Source of the DNA: a bacterium
GTDB lineage: Bacteria > Pseudomonadota > Gammaproteobacteria > Burkholderiales > Thiobacillaceae
Assembly (NCBI GenBank): GCA_009772925.1
Contig: WOUQ01000010.1
Coordinates: 1-64,000 of the forward strand
Reading direction: 5' to 3'
Length of the DNA: 64,000 bases
Under the pieces are notes generated by a model. That model ran no database searches, was not told the DNA's origin, and worked only from the letters and a program-made list of their open reading frames with translations. This document shows, in pieces, positions 21,225 to 33,677 of this stretch. Each line of letters starts with the position of its first letter. Position 1 is the first letter of the stretch. The translations under genes were made by a program, and so were the position numbers.

Positions 21225-21595
21225 CGGCGCGGCGAGTCGGTTTCGGCCCAAAGCCGTTTCACCTCTTCCTGTTCGCGCGGCGGCAATTCGCTCAGCTTGC
21301 GGTAATTCTCCCGCGCCCGCTCGCGCTGCTCGCGCGTCAACTGGGTCCATGGACGCAGGCGGGAATAGAACACGTCTTTCTGCGCGGCGGACAGGCGCGA
21401 GAATTCCCGCGCGAGCTGGCGCAGCTTCACGCGCTGCTCGGCGGGAAGCTGGTTCCAGTCATAGGCGATGGGAGCCAGCGCCGTGCGTTCCTGCACCGAG
21501 AGCTGCTCCCAGGTGGGCGTCTCCGCGGCCCGCGCAAGGATCGGCGAGCAGGCGCAGGCGAGGGCCAGGATCAGCGCCGGTAGCCTTGCAGCCAT
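21221..21595 (-). CDS. DUF3106 family secreted protein
   Basis: 124 residues. Signal peptide MAARLPALILALACACSPILARA, then a charged helical region with repeated W-x-x-L...R/Q patterns (TPTWEQLSVQERTALAP, WNQLPAEQRVKLRQLA, WTQLTREQRERARENYRKL), as in DUF3106. Probably periplasmic; function unknown. ATG 21595 lies 25 bp inside the preceding DUF3619 gene. Confidence 0.83.
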   Translation of the reverse strand: MAARLPALILALACACSPILARAAETPTWEQLSVQERTALAPIAYDWNQLPAEQRVKLRQLAREFSRLSAAQKDVFYSRLRPWTQLTREQRERARENYRKLSELPPREQEEVKRLWAETDSPRR

Positions 21596-21918
21596 GGCGC
21601 GAAAACGCGGTCGGCATAGACCCCTGGCGGCAGTTCGCCGGTCAACAGCAGCAGATCGGTATCCACGCCGCTGGCGAGTTCCTGCTTGTGCATATAGGTC
21701 CAGCCGGCGAACAGCAGGAGGATCACCAGCAGCCCTGAGATCCATGTGTGCCGCTGGGTCCACGCCAGGGTGCCGCTGCCGCCGCGGATGGGGGTGTCGG
21801 CATGCGTCACGGCATGGTGACGCAGCGCACTCAGGCGGGCGACGGTGGCTGCATCCAGCTCGCGTGTGCCGCGATGCAACGCACGGGTTACAGAGCCGAT
21901 GATTTCCTGCTCGTTCAC
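21571..21918 (-). CDS. DUF3619 family membrane protein, putative anti-sigma partner
   Basis: 115 residues, start GTG 21918 overlapping the sigma-factor stop by 4 bp. A soluble N-terminus (EQEIIGSVTRALHRGTRELDAATVARLSALR) precedes one membrane helix (ISGLLVILLLFAGWTY) and a short extracytoplasmic tail. This topology and the tight coupling to an ECF sigma gene suggest an anti-sigma role; that is inference from context, not an assigned function of DUF3619. Confidence 0.8.
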   Translation of the reverse strand: MNEQEIIGSVTRALHRGTRELDAATVARLSALRHHAVTHADTPIRGGSGTLAWTQRHTWISGLLVILLLFAGWTYMHKQELASGVDTDLLLLTGELPPGVYADRVFAPWLQGYRR

Positions 21919-22478
21919 GGTGAGATACCTTTTATTTTCAGCTTCTCCGCCAGCGCGGCGACGGCGCGGAAACAGTGCGTCTTCACGCTGCCCTCGCTGC
22001 AACCCATGGCTTCGGCGGTCTCCGCCACATCGAGTTCCTCCCAATAACGTAACAGAAACGCCTCGCGTTGACGCGCCGGCAGTTCCGATATGGCTGCCTC
22101 GATGATCGCCAGCTCCTCGTTGCCCGAGGAGCGTTGTTCCGGCCCGTCCCGCTGTGGTGATTCCAGGTGGCCGGCGAGGGATTCCAGGGTTTCCCCGTGT
22201 TCGTCGTCCTTGTCGCGCAGGGGGGAGACCAGGCGCACCCAGAAATCGCGCACGCGGGCACGACGGAAATGGTCGTGGATGGCGTTGCGCAGGATGCGCT
22301 GGAACAGGAGTGGCAACTGTTCCGGCGGCTTCTCGCGGTATCGTTCGACCAGGCTGAGCATGGCGTTCTGCACGATGTCCAGGGCATGATGGTGATCCCG
22401 CACGGCGTATACCGCCTGCTTGAAGGCGCGGCGCTCGGCGCCGGCGAGAAAGGCATCGATCTCCTGGGGGGAAGCCAC
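21915..22478 (-). CDS. ECF-type RNA polymerase sigma factor
   Basis: 187 residues. Region 2 is around [19 protein letters not shown] and [20 protein letters not shown]; region 4 is [42 protein letters not shown] (motif positions ~128-170). Starts at GTG 22478. First gene of the four-gene set sigma-DUF3619-DUF3106-RDD, conserved in betaproteobacteria. The regulon is unknown. Divergent from rplU. Confidence 0.92.
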   Translation of the reverse strand: MASPQEIDAFLAGAERRAFKQAVYAVRDHHHALDIVQNAMLSLVERYREKPPEQLPLLFQRILRNAIHDHFRRARVRDFWVRLVSPLRDKDDEHGETLESLAGHLESPQRDGPEQRSSGNEELAIIEAAISELPARQREAFLLRYWEELDVAETAEAMGCSEGSVKTHCFRAVAALAEKLKIKGISP

Positions 22479-22540
22479 GCGTGTTTCCGGAGTTGCGGCT
22501 CCGCCACTATAGCAATTCGTCGAGCGGGTAGCTCTTTGAT

Positions 22541-22569
22541 TTGCAATGGGATGGGGTTTCCGCTAACAT
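22541..22569 (+). promoter_or_regulatory. Sigma-70 promoter for rplU-rpmA
   Basis: TTGCAA (22541-22546), 17-bp spacer, TAACAT (22564-22569), about 38 bp upstream of the rplU ATG. The hexamers are near consensus and the spacing is ideal. Confidence 0.7.
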
Positions 22570-22607
22570 GCCGCGTTTTCCGGATCGACCCAGTTTTGGA
22601 GACAGGC

Positions 22608-22922
22608 ATGTACGCGGTGATCAAGACCGGTGGCAAGCAATACAAGGTGGCCGCTGGCGGCAAACTGAAAGTGGAAAGCCTTCCCGTGGAAGTGGGCGGC
22701 GAGGTGGAAATCAAGGACGTCCTGATGGTGGCCGACGGTGCCGACATCAAGGTGGGCACCCCCATGCTGGCGGGCGCTTCCGTGAAGGCCACGGTGCTGT
22801 CCCACGGCCGCCACGACAAGGTCATGATTTTCAAGATGCGCCGCCGCAAGCACTACCGCAAGACCCAGGGGCATCGTCAGAACTATACGGAAATCCGCAT
22901 CGACGGCATCGCCGTTGCGTAA
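22608..22922 (+). CDS. rplU: 50S ribosomal protein L21
   Basis: 104-residue 23S rRNA-binding protein: [14 protein letters not shown] at the start, and [22 protein letters not shown] near the C-terminus (split motif [11 protein letters not shown]). ATG 22608 has GGAG 7 nt upstream. First gene of rplU-rpmA with obgE-proB behind. Confidence 0.99.
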   Translation: MYAVIKTGGKQYKVAAGGKLKVESLPVEVGGEVEIKDVLMVADGADIKVGTPMLAGASVKATVLSHGRHDKVMIFKMRRRKHYRKTQGHRQNYTEIRIDGIAVA

Positions 22923-22947
22923 CTCCGCCTGAACGAGGACAACAGAC

Positions 22948-23211
22948 ATGGCACACAAAAAAGCAGGCGGCAGCTCCCGCAACGGCCGCGAATCCGAATC
23001 CAAGCGCCTGGGCGTGAAGCGTTACGGCGGCCAGTTCGTGCCCGCCGGCAACATCCTGGTGCGCCAGCGCGGTACCCAGTTCCATCCCGGCCTGAATGTG
23101 GGCGTGGGCAAGGACTACACCCTGTTCGCCAAGGTGGACGGCGTCGTCGAATTCAGCGTCAAGGGCCCGCACAAGCGCCGCACCGTCAGCGTGGTGCCCG
23201 TCGCCGCCTGA
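22948..23211 (+). CDS. rpmA: 50S ribosomal protein L27
   Basis: 87-residue protein near the peptidyl-transferase centre. [20 protein letters not shown] is the conserved basic N-terminus, without the Firmicutes cleavable leader; [15 protein letters not shown] follows. 25 bp behind rplU, followed by a strong terminator. Confidence 0.99.
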   Translation: MAHKKAGGSSRNGRESESKRLGVKRYGGQFVPAGNILVRQRGTQFHPGLNVGVGKDYTLFAKVDGVVEFSVKGPHKRRTVSVVPVAA

Positions 23212-23233
23212 CCCTCCCGCCGGGAACGAGAAG

Positions 23234-25470
<2,237 letters not shown>

Positions 25471-25515
25471 GATCGCATTCCCCCTTTTGGTCAAGGCGGG
25501 CGCGGGGGGAAAGCC

Positions 25516-26445
25516 TCAATCCACCAGCGCCCTCGGCAACGGGAAGTTCACGTTTTCCTCGATGCCCGCCAGCGGCACCACGGTGCTGGCGCCCAGTTCC
25601 CGCAGTCGCGCGACCACCCCTTCGACCAGCACTTCCGGCGCGGAAGCCCCGGCGGTGACGCCGATACGGGACTTACCCGCGAACCAGGCCTCCTGCAACT
25701 GCCCGGCGTTGTCCACCATGTAGGCGTCGAGCCCCATGTTGCGGGCCACTTCCCGCAGGCGGTTGGAGTTGGAGGAATTGGGCGAGCCCACCACGATGAC
25801 CAGGTCGCATTCGGCGGCGAGTTTTTTCACCGCGTCCTGGCGGTTCTGGGTGGCGTAGCAGATGTCGTCCTTCTTGGGCCCGCGGATGTGGGGGAAGCGG
25901 GCCTTGAGGGCCTCCACCATGCGCGCCGCGTCGTCCACCGACAGGGTGGTCTGGGTGACGTAGGCCAGCTTCTCCGGGTCGGCGACGCGGAGCTTGGCCA
26001 CATCCGCGATGCCATCGACCAGGTACATGCCGGATTCGGATTGGCCCATGGTGCCTTCCACCTCCGGATGGCCCTTGTGGCCGATCATGATGATTTCCAG
26101 GCCCGCCTCCCGCATCTTCTTCACTTCCACGTGCACCTTGGTGACCAGGGGGCAGGTGGCGTCGAATACCCGCAGGCCCCGATCTTCGGCTTCCTTGCGC
26201 ACCGACAGGGGCACGCCGTGAGCGCTGTAGATGAGGGTGGCGCCGCGGGGCACCTCGTTCATTGCCTCGATGAAGACGGCGCCCTTGGCTTTCAGGTCCT
26301 CCACCACGAACTTGTTGTGCACCACTTCGTGACGCACATAGATGGGGGCGCCGAACTTCTTCAGGGCCTGTTCGACGATGGCGATGGCGCGGTCGACGCC
26401 GGCGCAGAAGCCGCGGGGATTGGCGAGGAGGATGGTGGGTGGCAT
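25516..26445 (-). CDS. ispH: 4-hydroxy-3-methylbut-2-enyl diphosphate reductase
   Basis: Last enzyme of the MEP isoprenoid pathway, a [4Fe-4S] protein making IPP and DMAPP. 309 residues from ATG 26445. Cluster cysteines are C14 ([10 protein letters not shown]), one in [11 protein letters not shown] and one in [11 protein letters not shown]; the substrate motifs HEVVHN and [10 protein letters not shown] are present. The fkpB stop lies 5 bp upstream, in the common lspA-fkpB-ispH order. Confidence 0.98.
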   Translation of the reverse strand: MPPTILLANPRGFCAGVDRAIAIVEQALKKFGAPIYVRHEVVHNKFVVEDLKAKGAVFIEAMNEVPRGATLIYSAHGVPLSVRKEAEDRGLRVFDATCPLVTKVHVEVKKMREAGLEIIMIGHKGHPEVEGTMGQSESGMYLVDGIADVAKLRVADPEKLAYVTQTTLSVDDAARMVEALKARFPHIRGPKKDDICYATQNRQDAVKKLAAECDLVIVVGSPNSSNSNRLREVARNMGLDAYMVDNAGQLQEAWFAGKSRIGVTAGASAPEVLVEGVVARLRELGASTVVPLAGIEENVNFPLPRALVD

Positions 26446-26449
26446 GGGA

Positions 26450-26881
26450 TCACTCGACAGCAAGAATCTTCACCTCGAACTCCACCGGCAGGCCGGCGAG
26501 GGGATGGTTGAAATCCACCGTCACGGTCTCGTCGCCGATGGCGCGCAGGATCCCGTTCATGGACTGGCCGTTGGGCAGGTCGAAGGCCATTTGCAGGCCT
26601 TCCCGCAATTCGTTTTGCGTCGGGAAGTCGGCGCGGGGCAGGGAGTGCACCAGGGCGGGGTCGGGCAGGCCGAAGGCTTCGCGGGCATCGAGTTGCCAGG
26701 CACGGTGGTCGCCTGGCCGCAGGTCCAGCAGCAGGATCTCCAGACGGCCGTCGATTTCGCCACGGCCCAGGCTGAAGGTTTCCGGTTCGTCATCGGCAAA
26801 GGTATCGACGATCGCCTCGCCCTGGCAGGCCAGTCGGTAGTGCAGGGTGACCCGGGCGCCGGGGCGGATGCCCGGGTTCAT
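26450..26881 (-). CDS. fkpB: FKBP-type peptidyl-prolyl isomerase (SlpA/FkpB-like)
   Basis: 143 residues. FKBP core ([34 protein letters not shown]) with the inserted IF domain (HSLPRADFP) and C-terminal [15 protein letters not shown], typical of SlyD/SlpA proteins. There is no His-rich metal tail. Overlaps lspA by 4 bp; the lspA-fkpB-ispH cluster is widespread. Confidence 0.95.
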   Translation of the reverse strand: MNPGIRPGARVTLHYRLACQGEAIVDTFADDEPETFSLGRGEIDGRLEILLLDLRPGDHRAWQLDAREAFGLPDPALVHSLPRADFPTQNELREGLQMAFDLPNGQSMNGILRAIGDETVTVDFNHPLAGLPVEFEVKILAVE

Positions 26882-27411
26882 GGGTTCTCCTTCTTGCGGA
26901 AGCTGTCCAGCACCAGCAGCACCGCCCCCACGGTGATGCCCGCGTCCGCCACGTTGAAGGCGGGCCAGTGCCAGCCGGCCACGTGGAAATCGAGGAAATC
27001 GATGACGTGGCCGTACAGGGCCCGGTCGATGACGTTGCCGACGGCGCCGCCCAGGATCAGGGCCAGGGCCAGGCAGAACAGGGGCTGCCCCCTTGTCTTG
27101 CGCAGCAGGTACAGAATGAAGACGGCAGCCACCAGGCCCACCGCCATGAAAAACCCCCGCTGCCAGCCGGGTTGGTCGGCGAGCAGGGAAAAGGCGGCGC
27201 CTGGGTTGTGGACGTGGACCAGGTTGAAGAAGCCGGTGAGGCGAATGACGTCCTGGTAGGCGGCGAGGTGGTGCATCACGACCACTTTGCTGATCTGGTC
27301 CAAGACCAGCACCAGGACCGCGAGCCAGAGCCAGGCGAGGCCGCTTTTCCCCTCGCCCTCTCTCCCAGTTCCTCCCGCGCCCGCGGGGGAGGGGTGTTCA
27401 GGCGTGTTCAC
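26878..27411 (-). CDS. lspA: Lipoprotein signal peptidase
   Basis: Aspartic protease with four membrane helices that removes lipoprotein signal peptides. The core begins at [18 protein letters not shown]; catalytic Asp residues are in [15 protein letters not shown] and [10 protein letters not shown] chose GTG 27411 (177 residues); an ATG at 27429 is also in frame. Both give a ~23-residue Pro/Gly/Glu-rich leader ([20 protein letters not shown]) not usual for LspA, encoded by a GC-rich imperfect inverted repeat. Overlaps the ileS 3' end. Confidence 0.93.
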   Translation of the reverse strand: MNTPEHPSPAGAGGTGREGEGKSGLAWLWLAVLVLVLDQISKVVVMHHLAAYQDVIRLTGFFNLVHVHNPGAAFSLLADQPGWQRGFFMAVGLVAAVFILYLLRKTRGQPLFCLALALILGGAVGNVIDRALYGHVIDFLDFHVAGWHWPAFNVADAGITVGAVLLVLDSFRKKENP

Positions 27412-30163
27412 GTTGCTCGCCCTCGCCATGCAGATTGCTTACACAACGCCCGCACAGGCCGGGGTGGGCTGCGAGGTTGCCAACACTCGCGTTCACGTCG
27501 GCGCGCACGTGCCAGCAGCGCTCGCATTTCTCGTGGGCCAGGGCGGCGACTTCGACACGGGTGTCGCCGCCGGCCTTCACCACCTGCGCGGCGGAGGTGA
27601 TGAGCACGAAACGCAGGTCGTCGCCCAGGCCGGCAAGCAGGTCGAAGTCGTTGCCGTCGGCATGGAAGGTGACATCGGCCTGCAGGGAGGAACCGACCTT
27701 GCCCTCCACCCGCAGTTCCTCGATGCGCTTCAGGGCCTGGCCGCGCAGTTCCCGCAGGCGGCTCCAGCGGGCCAGCAGGTTTTCCTCTTGAGCTTGCCTG
27801 GGCAGTTCGTGCCAAAGACCCAGGAACACGCTGTCCGACTTGCATTGCAGGGCCCAGATTTCCTCGGCGGTGAAGGACAGGATGGGGGCCATGAGCCGGG
27901 TCAGCGTATGCAGGATGTGCCACAGGGCGCTTTGCGCGGCTTTGCGCGGACTGCCGTCCTTGGCGGTGGTGTAGAGCCGGTCCTTGAGGATGTCCAGGTA
28001 GAAGGCACCCAGATCCTCGGAGCAGAAGTTGTGCAGCCTCTGCACGGCGGTGTGGAAACTGTAGACCCGGTAATCGGCCAGGGTGGCTTCCTGCATCTCC
28101 CGGGTCAGAGCCAGGGCGTAGCGGTCGATCTCCAGCCACTGGTCCGGCGCCAGCAGGTTGGCCGGGTCGAAGTCGGCGGTGTTGGCGAGCAGGAAGCGCA
28201 GGGTGTTGCGGATGCGCCGGTAGTTGTCCACCGCCCGCTTGAGGATTTCGTCGGAGATGGTGAGCTCGCCGGAATAGTCGGTGCTGGCCACCCACAGGCG
28301 CAGGATGTCGGCGCCGTAAGTATCCATGACCTTCTGTGGGGCGATGACGTTGCCCTTGGACTTGGACATCTTCATGCCTTTGCCGTCCACCACGAAGCCG
28401 TGGGTGAGCAGTGCGGCGTAAGGCGCGTGGCCATCGGTGGCGCAGCCGGTGAGCAGGGACGACTGGAACCAGCCGCGATGCTGGTCGGAACCTTCCAGGT
28501 AGAGGTCGGCCGGGTGCTTGAGGCCTTCCCGTTCCTTGAGCAGGCAGGCGTGGGTGACGCCGGAGTCGAACCACACGTCCAGGGTGTCCCGGTTCTTCAC
28601 GTAGTGTTCCGCGTCGTCGCCGAGCAGTTCCTTCGGGTCCAGGCTGAACCAGGCCTCGATGCCGGCCTGCTCGACCTTCTTCGCCACGGTCTCCAGCAGC
28701 TCCTGGGTGCGCGGATGCAGCTCGCCCGAGGTCTTGTGCACGAAGAAGGGCATGGGCACACCCCAGTTGCGCTGGCGCGAGACGCACCAGTCCGGGCGGG
28801 ACTTCATCATGGCTTCCAGGCGGGCGCGGCCCCAGGCGGGGAAGAATTCGGTCTCGTCGACGGCTTTCATCGCCCGGTCGCGCAGGCCGGCCTTGTCCAT
28901 GCCGATGAACCACTGCCGCGTGGCGCGGAAGATGATGGGGGTCTTGTGGCGCCAGCAGTGGGGGTAGCTATGCTTGAGCGGGGCCTGGGCCAGCAGGCGG
29001 CCGTTTTCGGTCAGGGCCTGGGTCACCGTCTTGTTACCGGCCCAGATGCTCTGGCCGCCTACCAGGGGTACGTCGGCGTAGAACTTGCCGTCGTCGCCCA
29101 CCGGGTTGTCCACCTTGAGGCCGTACTTCTGGCCGGCGATGTAGTCGTCATGGCCATGGCCGGGGGCGATGTGGACCAGGCCGACACCGGCTTCCAGGGT
29201 GACGAAGTCGGCCAGGATCACCGGTACCTGGCGGTCGTAGAAGGGGTGGTGCAGCTTCAGGCCTTCCAGGTTCGCACCCTTGATCTGGGCGATGGTTTCC
29301 ACGGTTTCGAAGCCGTAGCGCCGGATCGCGGATTCAGCCAGGTCCCGCGCCAGGATCAGCAGGCCCTTGGGGGTGCGGATCAGGTCGTAGACGAAGTCGG
29401 GATGCACCGCCACCGCCTGGTTGGCGGGCAGGGTCCAGGGCGTGGTGGTCCAGATCACCGCGTAGGCCGGGCAGTCGCCCTCGGCAGGCATGCCCAGGCG
29501 CCTGGCCAGGTCGGCGCAGTCGGCCACCGGGAAGGCCACGTCGATGGCTGGGGAGGTCTTGTCCTCGTATTCCACTTCCGCTTCCGCCAGGGCGGAGCCG
29601 CAGTCCACGCACCAGTGCACCGGCTTGGCGCCCAGGTAGAGGTGGCCGTTGGCCTGGATCTTGCCCAGTTCCCGGATGATGTCCGCCTCGAAGCGGTAAT
29701 CCATGGTCAGGTAGGGATTGTCCCAGTCGCCCAGCACGCCCAGGCGGATGAAGTCGGTCTTCTGCCGTTCCACCTGGCTCGCCGCGTATTCCCGGCAGAG
29801 CTCGCGGAAGCGGGCCGGCGGTGTGTCCTTGCCGTGGGTCTTCTCCACCTGTAGTTCGATGGGCAGGCCGTGGCAGTCCCAGCCCGGCACGTAGGGGGCG
29901 TCGAAGCCCTCCAGGTTCTTGGTCTTGACGATGATGTCCTTGAGGATCTTGTTCACCGCGTGGCCGATGTGGATGTCGCCGTTGGCGTAGGGCGGGCCGT
30001 CGTGCAGCACCCAGAGCGGCCGGCCCTTGGCGTTGGCGCGCAGCTTTTCGTAGAGCTTCTTCTCCTGCCAGGACTTGACCCAGGCCGGTTCCCGCTTGGC
30101 CAGGTCGCCGCGCATGGGGAAGGGGGTGTCGGGGAGGTTGAGGGTGTCTTTGTAGTCGGGCAT
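27398..30163 (-). CDS. ileS: Isoleucyl-tRNA synthetase
   Basis: Class I synthetase, 921 residues from ATG 30163 ([19 protein letters not shown]). HIGH is at residues 65-68; KMSKS is near residue 600 in [11 protein letters not shown]; the CP1 editing domain lies between; a C-terminal zinc ribbon has CERCWHV and LCGRCVSNL. The frame is open further upstream to 30364, but only through the palindromic element. Order ribF-ileS-lspA-fkpB-ispH matches many proteobacteria. Confidence 0.98.
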   Translation of the reverse strand: MPDYKDTLNLPDTPFPMRGDLAKREPAWVKSWQEKKLYEKLRANAKGRPLWVLHDGPPYANGDIHIGHAVNKILKDIIVKTKNLEGFDAPYVPGWDCHGLPIELQVEKTHGKDTPPARFRELCREYAASQVERQKTDFIRLGVLGDWDNPYLTMDYRFEADIIRELGKIQANGHLYLGAKPVHWCVDCGSALAEAEVEYEDKTSPAIDVAFPVADCADLARRLGMPAEGDCPAYAVIWTTTPWTLPANQAVAVHPDFVYDLIRTPKGLLILARDLAESAIRRYGFETVETIAQIKGANLEGLKLHHPFYDRQVPVILADFVTLEAGVGLVHIAPGHGHDDYIAGQKYGLKVDNPVGDDGKFYADVPLVGGQSIWAGNKTVTQALTENGRLLAQAPLKHSYPHCWRHKTPIIFRATRQWFIGMDKAGLRDRAMKAVDETEFFPAWGRARLEAMMKSRPDWCVSRQRNWGVPMPFFVHKTSGELHPRTQELLETVAKKVEQAGIEAWFSLDPKELLGDDAEHYVKNRDTLDVWFDSGVTHACLLKEREGLKHPADLYLEGSDQHRGWFQSSLLTGCATDGHAPYAALLTHGFVVDGKGMKMSKSKGNVIAPQKVMDTYGADILRLWVASTDYSGELTISDEILKRAVDNYRRIRNTLRFLLANTADFDPANLLAPDQWLEIDRYALALTREMQEATLADYRVYSFHTAVQRLHNFCSEDLGAFYLDILKDRLYTTAKDGSPRKAAQSALWHILHTLTRLMAPILSFTAEEIWALQCKSDSVFLGLWHELPRQAQEENLLARWSRLRELRGQALKRIEELRVEGKVGSSLQADVTFHADGNDFDLLAGLGDDLRFVLITSAAQVVKAGGDTRVEVAALAHEKCERCWHVRADVNASVGNLAAHPGLCGRCVSNLHGEGEQREHA

Positions 30164-30214
30164 TTTGGGTTTGCTGCCTGGATTCAGTGTTGCGGGTACG
30201 CAAGCGGTGTTTGG

Positions 30215-30640
30215 CCGGGGGTTGCCCGGCGGCAAGTTACTTTTCTTGCTTGGCCAAGAAAAGTAACCAAAAGAAGGCCACCCCACTTCGCCGCCCTTCG
30301 GGTTCCCTCGCCTGGACGAAAGCTTCGGGCGGCTGCGTAACTCGCTCCTGCGGGGCTCAGACATACTCGCCGAAAGCCCCCGAAGCTTTCGCCCAGGCGA
30401 GGCGGCTCAGAGGGGGACAAACCGTCGCGTACTGACGCCTTTCTCCCTTCTGACGACGCCGGCTGGTGCCCGAATCCACGGGGGAAGTCGGCGAGCGTGT
30501 TTGAGCCCGTAGGGCGAGTTTGCGAGCCGCCCGTGGATTCGGGCGCCAGCCGGGGATTTCGGCGGAAGCAGGGTGTGCTTTCTTTGATTACTTTCTTTGC
30601 ACAAGCAAAGAAAGTAATGCGCCGCCGGGCGCCCCCCCCG
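30215..30640. repeat. Composite palindromic non-coding element between ribF and ileS
   Basis: This is the largest gene-free stretch (30164-30655). It is bounded by two related palindromes: GTTACTTTTCTTG...CAAGAAAAGTAAC (30236-30267) and ATTACTTTCTTTGC-ACAA-GCAAAGAAAGTAAT (30587-30618). Inside are two longer inverted repeats: about 25 bp at 30307-30331 against 30377-30401 (one mismatch) and 24 bp at 30459-30482 against 30530-30553 (one mismatch). Open frames through it carry no recognisable protein. It looks like a REP/BIME-type or miniature mobile element. ribF and ileS keep their normal order on both sides. Confidence 0.75.
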
Positions 30641-30655
30641 GCCATCAACGCTGAA

Positions 30656-31588
30656 TTACACATTCAACATCTCCCGTGCCTGCCGCGCATCCTCATCGAT
30701 CTGCGCGATCAGCGCCTCCAGACTCGGAAACTTGGCTTCATCCCGCAGCTTGTGCAGAAACTCCACTCGCAAATGCCGCCGGTAAATGGATTGGTCGAAG
30801 TTGAACAGATGCACTTCCAGCGTTGGCCGTCCGTTGGTATGCACCGTCGGCCGGGTGCCCAGGCTGGCGACGCCGGGCCAGTCGGGCTGGCCCAACCCCT
30901 GCACGCGCACGGCGAAGATGCCGGTGAGCGGCGGGCGGTTGTGCTTGAGCTGGATGTTGGCGGTGGGATAGCCGATCTTGCGACCCAGTTGGTCGCCGCC
31001 CACGACGCGGCCGGAGATGGAATAGGGCCGGCCCAGCAACTGGGCGGCGGTGGCCATGTCGCCGGCGGCCAAGGCTTCGCGCACGGCGGTGCTGGAGGCG
31101 CGTTGGCCGGCGGCTTCCACCGTGTGCAGGGATTCCGCCTCGAAGCCGTACTTTTCGCCGAGTTGCTTGAGCAGGGCGAAATCCCCGGCCCGCTTCGCGC
31201 CGAAGCGAAAATCATCGCCCACCAGCACGTAGCGGGCGCGCAAGCCCTCGACCAGGATGCGGCGCACGAAGTCCTCGGCGGACAGGGCCGCGAAGGGTTT
31301 GCTGAAGCGGCAGACATGCACGCGGGCCACACCCAGCCCGCGCAGGATTTCCAGTTTCTCGCGCAGGGAGGTCAGGCGGCTGGGGGCGGAATCCGGCGTA
31401 AAGATTTCACGCGGATGCGGTTCGAAGGTCAGCACCGTGGGCGCGCCGCCCACCGAGGCGGAACGGGCGGTGAGTCGGGCCAGCATGGCCTGATGGCCGA
31501 GGTGCACACCGTCGAAATTGCCGATGGTGACGGCGCCGGGGCGTTGCTGCGTATGCGGTTCGCCGAAGCAGCCATGGGTCATCCGCAT
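30656..31588 (-). CDS. ribF: Bifunctional riboflavin kinase/FAD synthetase
   Basis: Makes FMN and then FAD. 310 residues. N-terminal nucleotidyltransferase domain with TIGNFDGVHLGH and a later GDDFRFGAKRAGD; C-terminal kinase domain with GRVVGGDQLGRKIGYPTANI and LHKLRDEAKFPS. ATG 31588 (or 31582) is chosen; the frame is open upstream into murJ but that is a shadow. Follows murJ by 56 bp. Confidence 0.97.
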   Translation of the reverse strand: MRMTHGCFGEPHTQQRPGAVTIGNFDGVHLGHQAMLARLTARSASVGGAPTVLTFEPHPREIFTPDSAPSRLTSLREKLEILRGLGVARVHVCRFSKPFAALSAEDFVRRILVEGLRARYVLVGDDFRFGAKRAGDFALLKQLGEKYGFEAESLHTVEAAGQRASSTAVREALAAGDMATAAQLLGRPYSISGRVVGGDQLGRKIGYPTANIQLKHNRPPLTGIFAVRVQGLGQPDWPGVASLGTRPTVHTNGRPTLEVHLFNFDQSIYRRHLRVEFLHKLRDEAKFPSLEALIAQIDEDARQAREMLNV

Positions 31589-31644
31589 GATGAGGATATC
31601 TCGTTGAAAAAACGTGAATTTTAGCCGCCGGAGGGGGGGGGAGT

Positions 31645-33183
31645 CTATTCGGCGGCGCGGCGTTTGAAGTCGGCGGGACGGAAGCCGAGCAGGCCCAGGG
31701 TGGCGAAATAGATGAGGATGCCCCCCGCCACCAGGGCGCCGAGATGGAGGATGCGCTGGCTGAAGCCATAAGCCAGCCAGCGCGCTTCTTCGGTCATGGC
31801 GAACCAGAGGAACAGGCCCATGGCGATCAGGCCCAGGCCTAGCTTGCCCAGAAAGGCGCGCCAGCCTGGTTGCGGCTGGTAGATGCCGAACTGGCGCAAT
31901 TTGTAATAGAGGATGCCCGCATTCAGGCAGGCGCCCAGACCGATGGCCAGGGCCAGACCCGCATGCTTCAGATGCCAGATGAAGGCAAGGTTCATGGCCT
32001 GGGTGGCGAGCAGGGTGAGGAGGGCGATCTTCACCGGGGTCTTGATGTTCTGGCGGGCATAGAAGCCCGGCGCCAGCACCTTTACCAGGATCAGGCCCAG
32101 CAGGCCGACGCTGTAGGCGACCAGGGCGAGGCGGGTCATCTGCACATCGTGGGCGGTGAATTCCCCGTAGAAGAACAGGGTGGCAATGAGCGGCACGGCG
32201 AGGATGCCGAGGGCCACGGCGGCGGGCGCGGCCAGCAGCAGGGTCATGCGCAGGCCCCAGTCGAGCAGTTTCGAGTACTGGCCGGTGTCGTTGTCGGCGT
32301 AATGCCGGGCCAGGGAGGGCAGCAGGATGGTGCCGAGGGCGGCGCCCAGCAGCCCCGCGGGAAACTCCATGAGACGGTCGGCGTAGTAGAGCCAGGAGAC
32401 GCTGCCGGTGTCCAGGAAGGAGGCGAACAGGATGTTGATGAGCAGGCTGATCTGGGCGACGGACACGCCCAGGGCGGCGGGCAACATGAGCGTGAGGATG
32501 CGGCGCATGCCTTCGTCCCGCGGCGCCCAGTCCCAGCGCGGCAGCATGCCCAGGCGCATGAGTGCCGGGATTTGCAGGGAGAGCTGCAGGATGCCGCCCA
32601 GGAAGGCGCCCCAGCCCAGGGCCAGGATGGGCGGGTCGAACCAGGGCGCGGCGACCGCGGCGGCGAGGATCATCGCCACGTTGAGCAGCACCGGCGTGAA
32701 GGCCGGCACCATGAACCGGCTGAAGGTGTTGAGCACGCCGCCGGCGAGGGAGACCAGGGAAATGAACAGGATGTAGGGGAAGACGATGCGGGTGAGCTCC
32801 ACGGTCAGCTCGAATTTGTCGGGCGTGGCCGTGAAGCCGGGGGCGAACACCAGGATGATGAGGGGCGCGCCGAGCACGCCCAGGGCGGTCACCACGGTCA
32901 GGACTACGAACAGTATGGTGGCTACCCGCGCGACCAGCAGGCGGGTGGCGTCCTCGCCTCGCTTGGCCTTGTATTCCGCCAGGATGGGGACGAAGGCCTG
33001 GGAAAAGGCGCCTTCGGCGAACAGCCTGCGCAGTAGGTTGGGCAGCTTGAAGGCGACGAAGAAGGCGTCGGTGGCCATGCCGGCGCCGAACGTCCGGGCG
33101 ATGATGGCGTCGCGCACGAAGCCCAGGATGCGGGACAGCAGGGTCATCGAGCTGACCGCGGCAAGGGCGCGCAGAAGGTTCAT
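31645..33183 (-). CDS. murJ: Lipid II flippase MurJ
   Basis: MOP-superfamily membrane protein that flips the peptidoglycan precursor. 512 residues, 14 predicted helices. [45 protein letters not shown] (in part) and [16 protein letters not shown] are family hallmarks. ATG 33183 preferred over 33216 because [14 protein letters not shown] is the usual start. Divergent from rpsT, as in many gammaproteobacteria and betaproteobacteria. Confidence 0.96.
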   Translation of the reverse strand: MNLLRALAAVSSMTLLSRILGFVRDAIIARTFGAGMATDAFFVAFKLPNLLRRLFAEGAFSQAFVPILAEYKAKRGEDATRLLVARVATILFVVLTVVTALGVLGAPLIILVFAPGFTATPDKFELTVELTRIVFPYILFISLVSLAGGVLNTFSRFMVPAFTPVLLNVAMILAAAVAAPWFDPPILALGWGAFLGGILQLSLQIPALMRLGMLPRWDWAPRDEGMRRILTLMLPAALGVSVAQISLLINILFASFLDTGSVSWLYYADRLMEFPAGLLGAALGTILLPSLARHYADNDTGQYSKLLDWGLRMTLLLAAPAAVALGILAVPLIATLFFYGEFTAHDVQMTRLALVAYSVGLLGLILVKVLAPGFYARQNIKTPVKIALLTLLATQAMNLAFIWHLKHAGLALAIGLGACLNAGILYYKLRQFGIYQPQPGWRAFLGKLGLGLIAMGLFLWFAMTEEARWLAYGFSQRILHLGALVAGGILIYFATLGLLGFRPADFKRRAAE

Positions 33184-33288
33184 GGATACAGGGGCCGGGG
33201 CGGGATGGTGCGGCATGGTAGCGAATGGCCGCCGGCCCGGATAGTTTTACGCATGCCGGCGCAGCGGACTTGCCCAGGCTACTGGCGC

Positions 33289-33317
33289 TTGCCTGAACAG
33301 GGCGGCACCGGTATGAT
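33289..33317 (+). promoter_or_regulatory. Sigma-70 promoter for rpsT
   Basis: TTGCCT (33289-33294), 17-bp spacer, TATGAT (33312-33317), about 40 bp before the rpsT ATG. Strong match to consensus. Confidence 0.75.
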
Positions 33318-33357
33318 GCGCGTTTTTCCGAATACCCCCAGATCAAGGAGTTTCCGC

Positions 33358-33621
33358 ATGGCTAACAGCGCACAGGCGAAAAAACGCGCGCGTCAGGCCG
33401 CCGCGCAACGGCTGAGCAACATGGCCCAGCGCTCGGCCTACCGGACCGCGGTGAAGAAAGTCCGCAAGGCCATCGAGGCGGGCGACAAGGCCGCGGCCCA
33501 GGCCGCGCTCAACGAGAACATGGCCGTCATGGACAGCCTGGCCGACAAGAGAATCGTGCACAAGAACAAGGCAGCGCGGCACAAGAGCCGGCTGTCGGGC
33601 GCCATCAAGGCCATGGCCTGA
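33358..33621 (+). CDS. rpsT: 30S ribosomal protein S20
   Basis: 87 residues, basic helical protein: [49 protein letters not shown] 33358 has AAGGAG upstream. Single-gene unit with its own promoter and terminator. Confidence 0.99.
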   Translation: MANSAQAKKRARQAAAQRLSNMAQRSAYRTAVKKVRKAIEAGDKAAAQAALNENMAVMDSLADKRIVHKNKAARHKSRLSGAIKAMA

Positions 33622-33647
33622 AGCCGGACCTTCCGCTCGCGCACCAG

Positions 33648-33677
33648 CCGCCCGGTTCATCCGGGCGGTTTTGTTTT
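33648..33677. terminator. Terminator shared by rpsT and the convergent DUF3579 gene
   Basis: CCGCCCGG-TTCAT-CCGGGCGG (33648-33668) followed by TTTTGTTTT on the plus strand. The DUF3579 stop codon (TCA on plus, 33657-33659) lies inside the loop. On the minus strand there is no T-run after the stem, so its terminator role there is weaker. Confidence 0.85.

Noticed and set aside
25471..25515. Rho-independent terminator between proB and ispH
   Set aside because: C-run and G-run can pair, but the stem is interrupted and lacks a proper T-run.
30656..33346. 896-residue frame apparently joining RibF to another protein
   Set aside because: Only the C-terminal third is RibF; the rest is the out-of-frame shadow of murJ.
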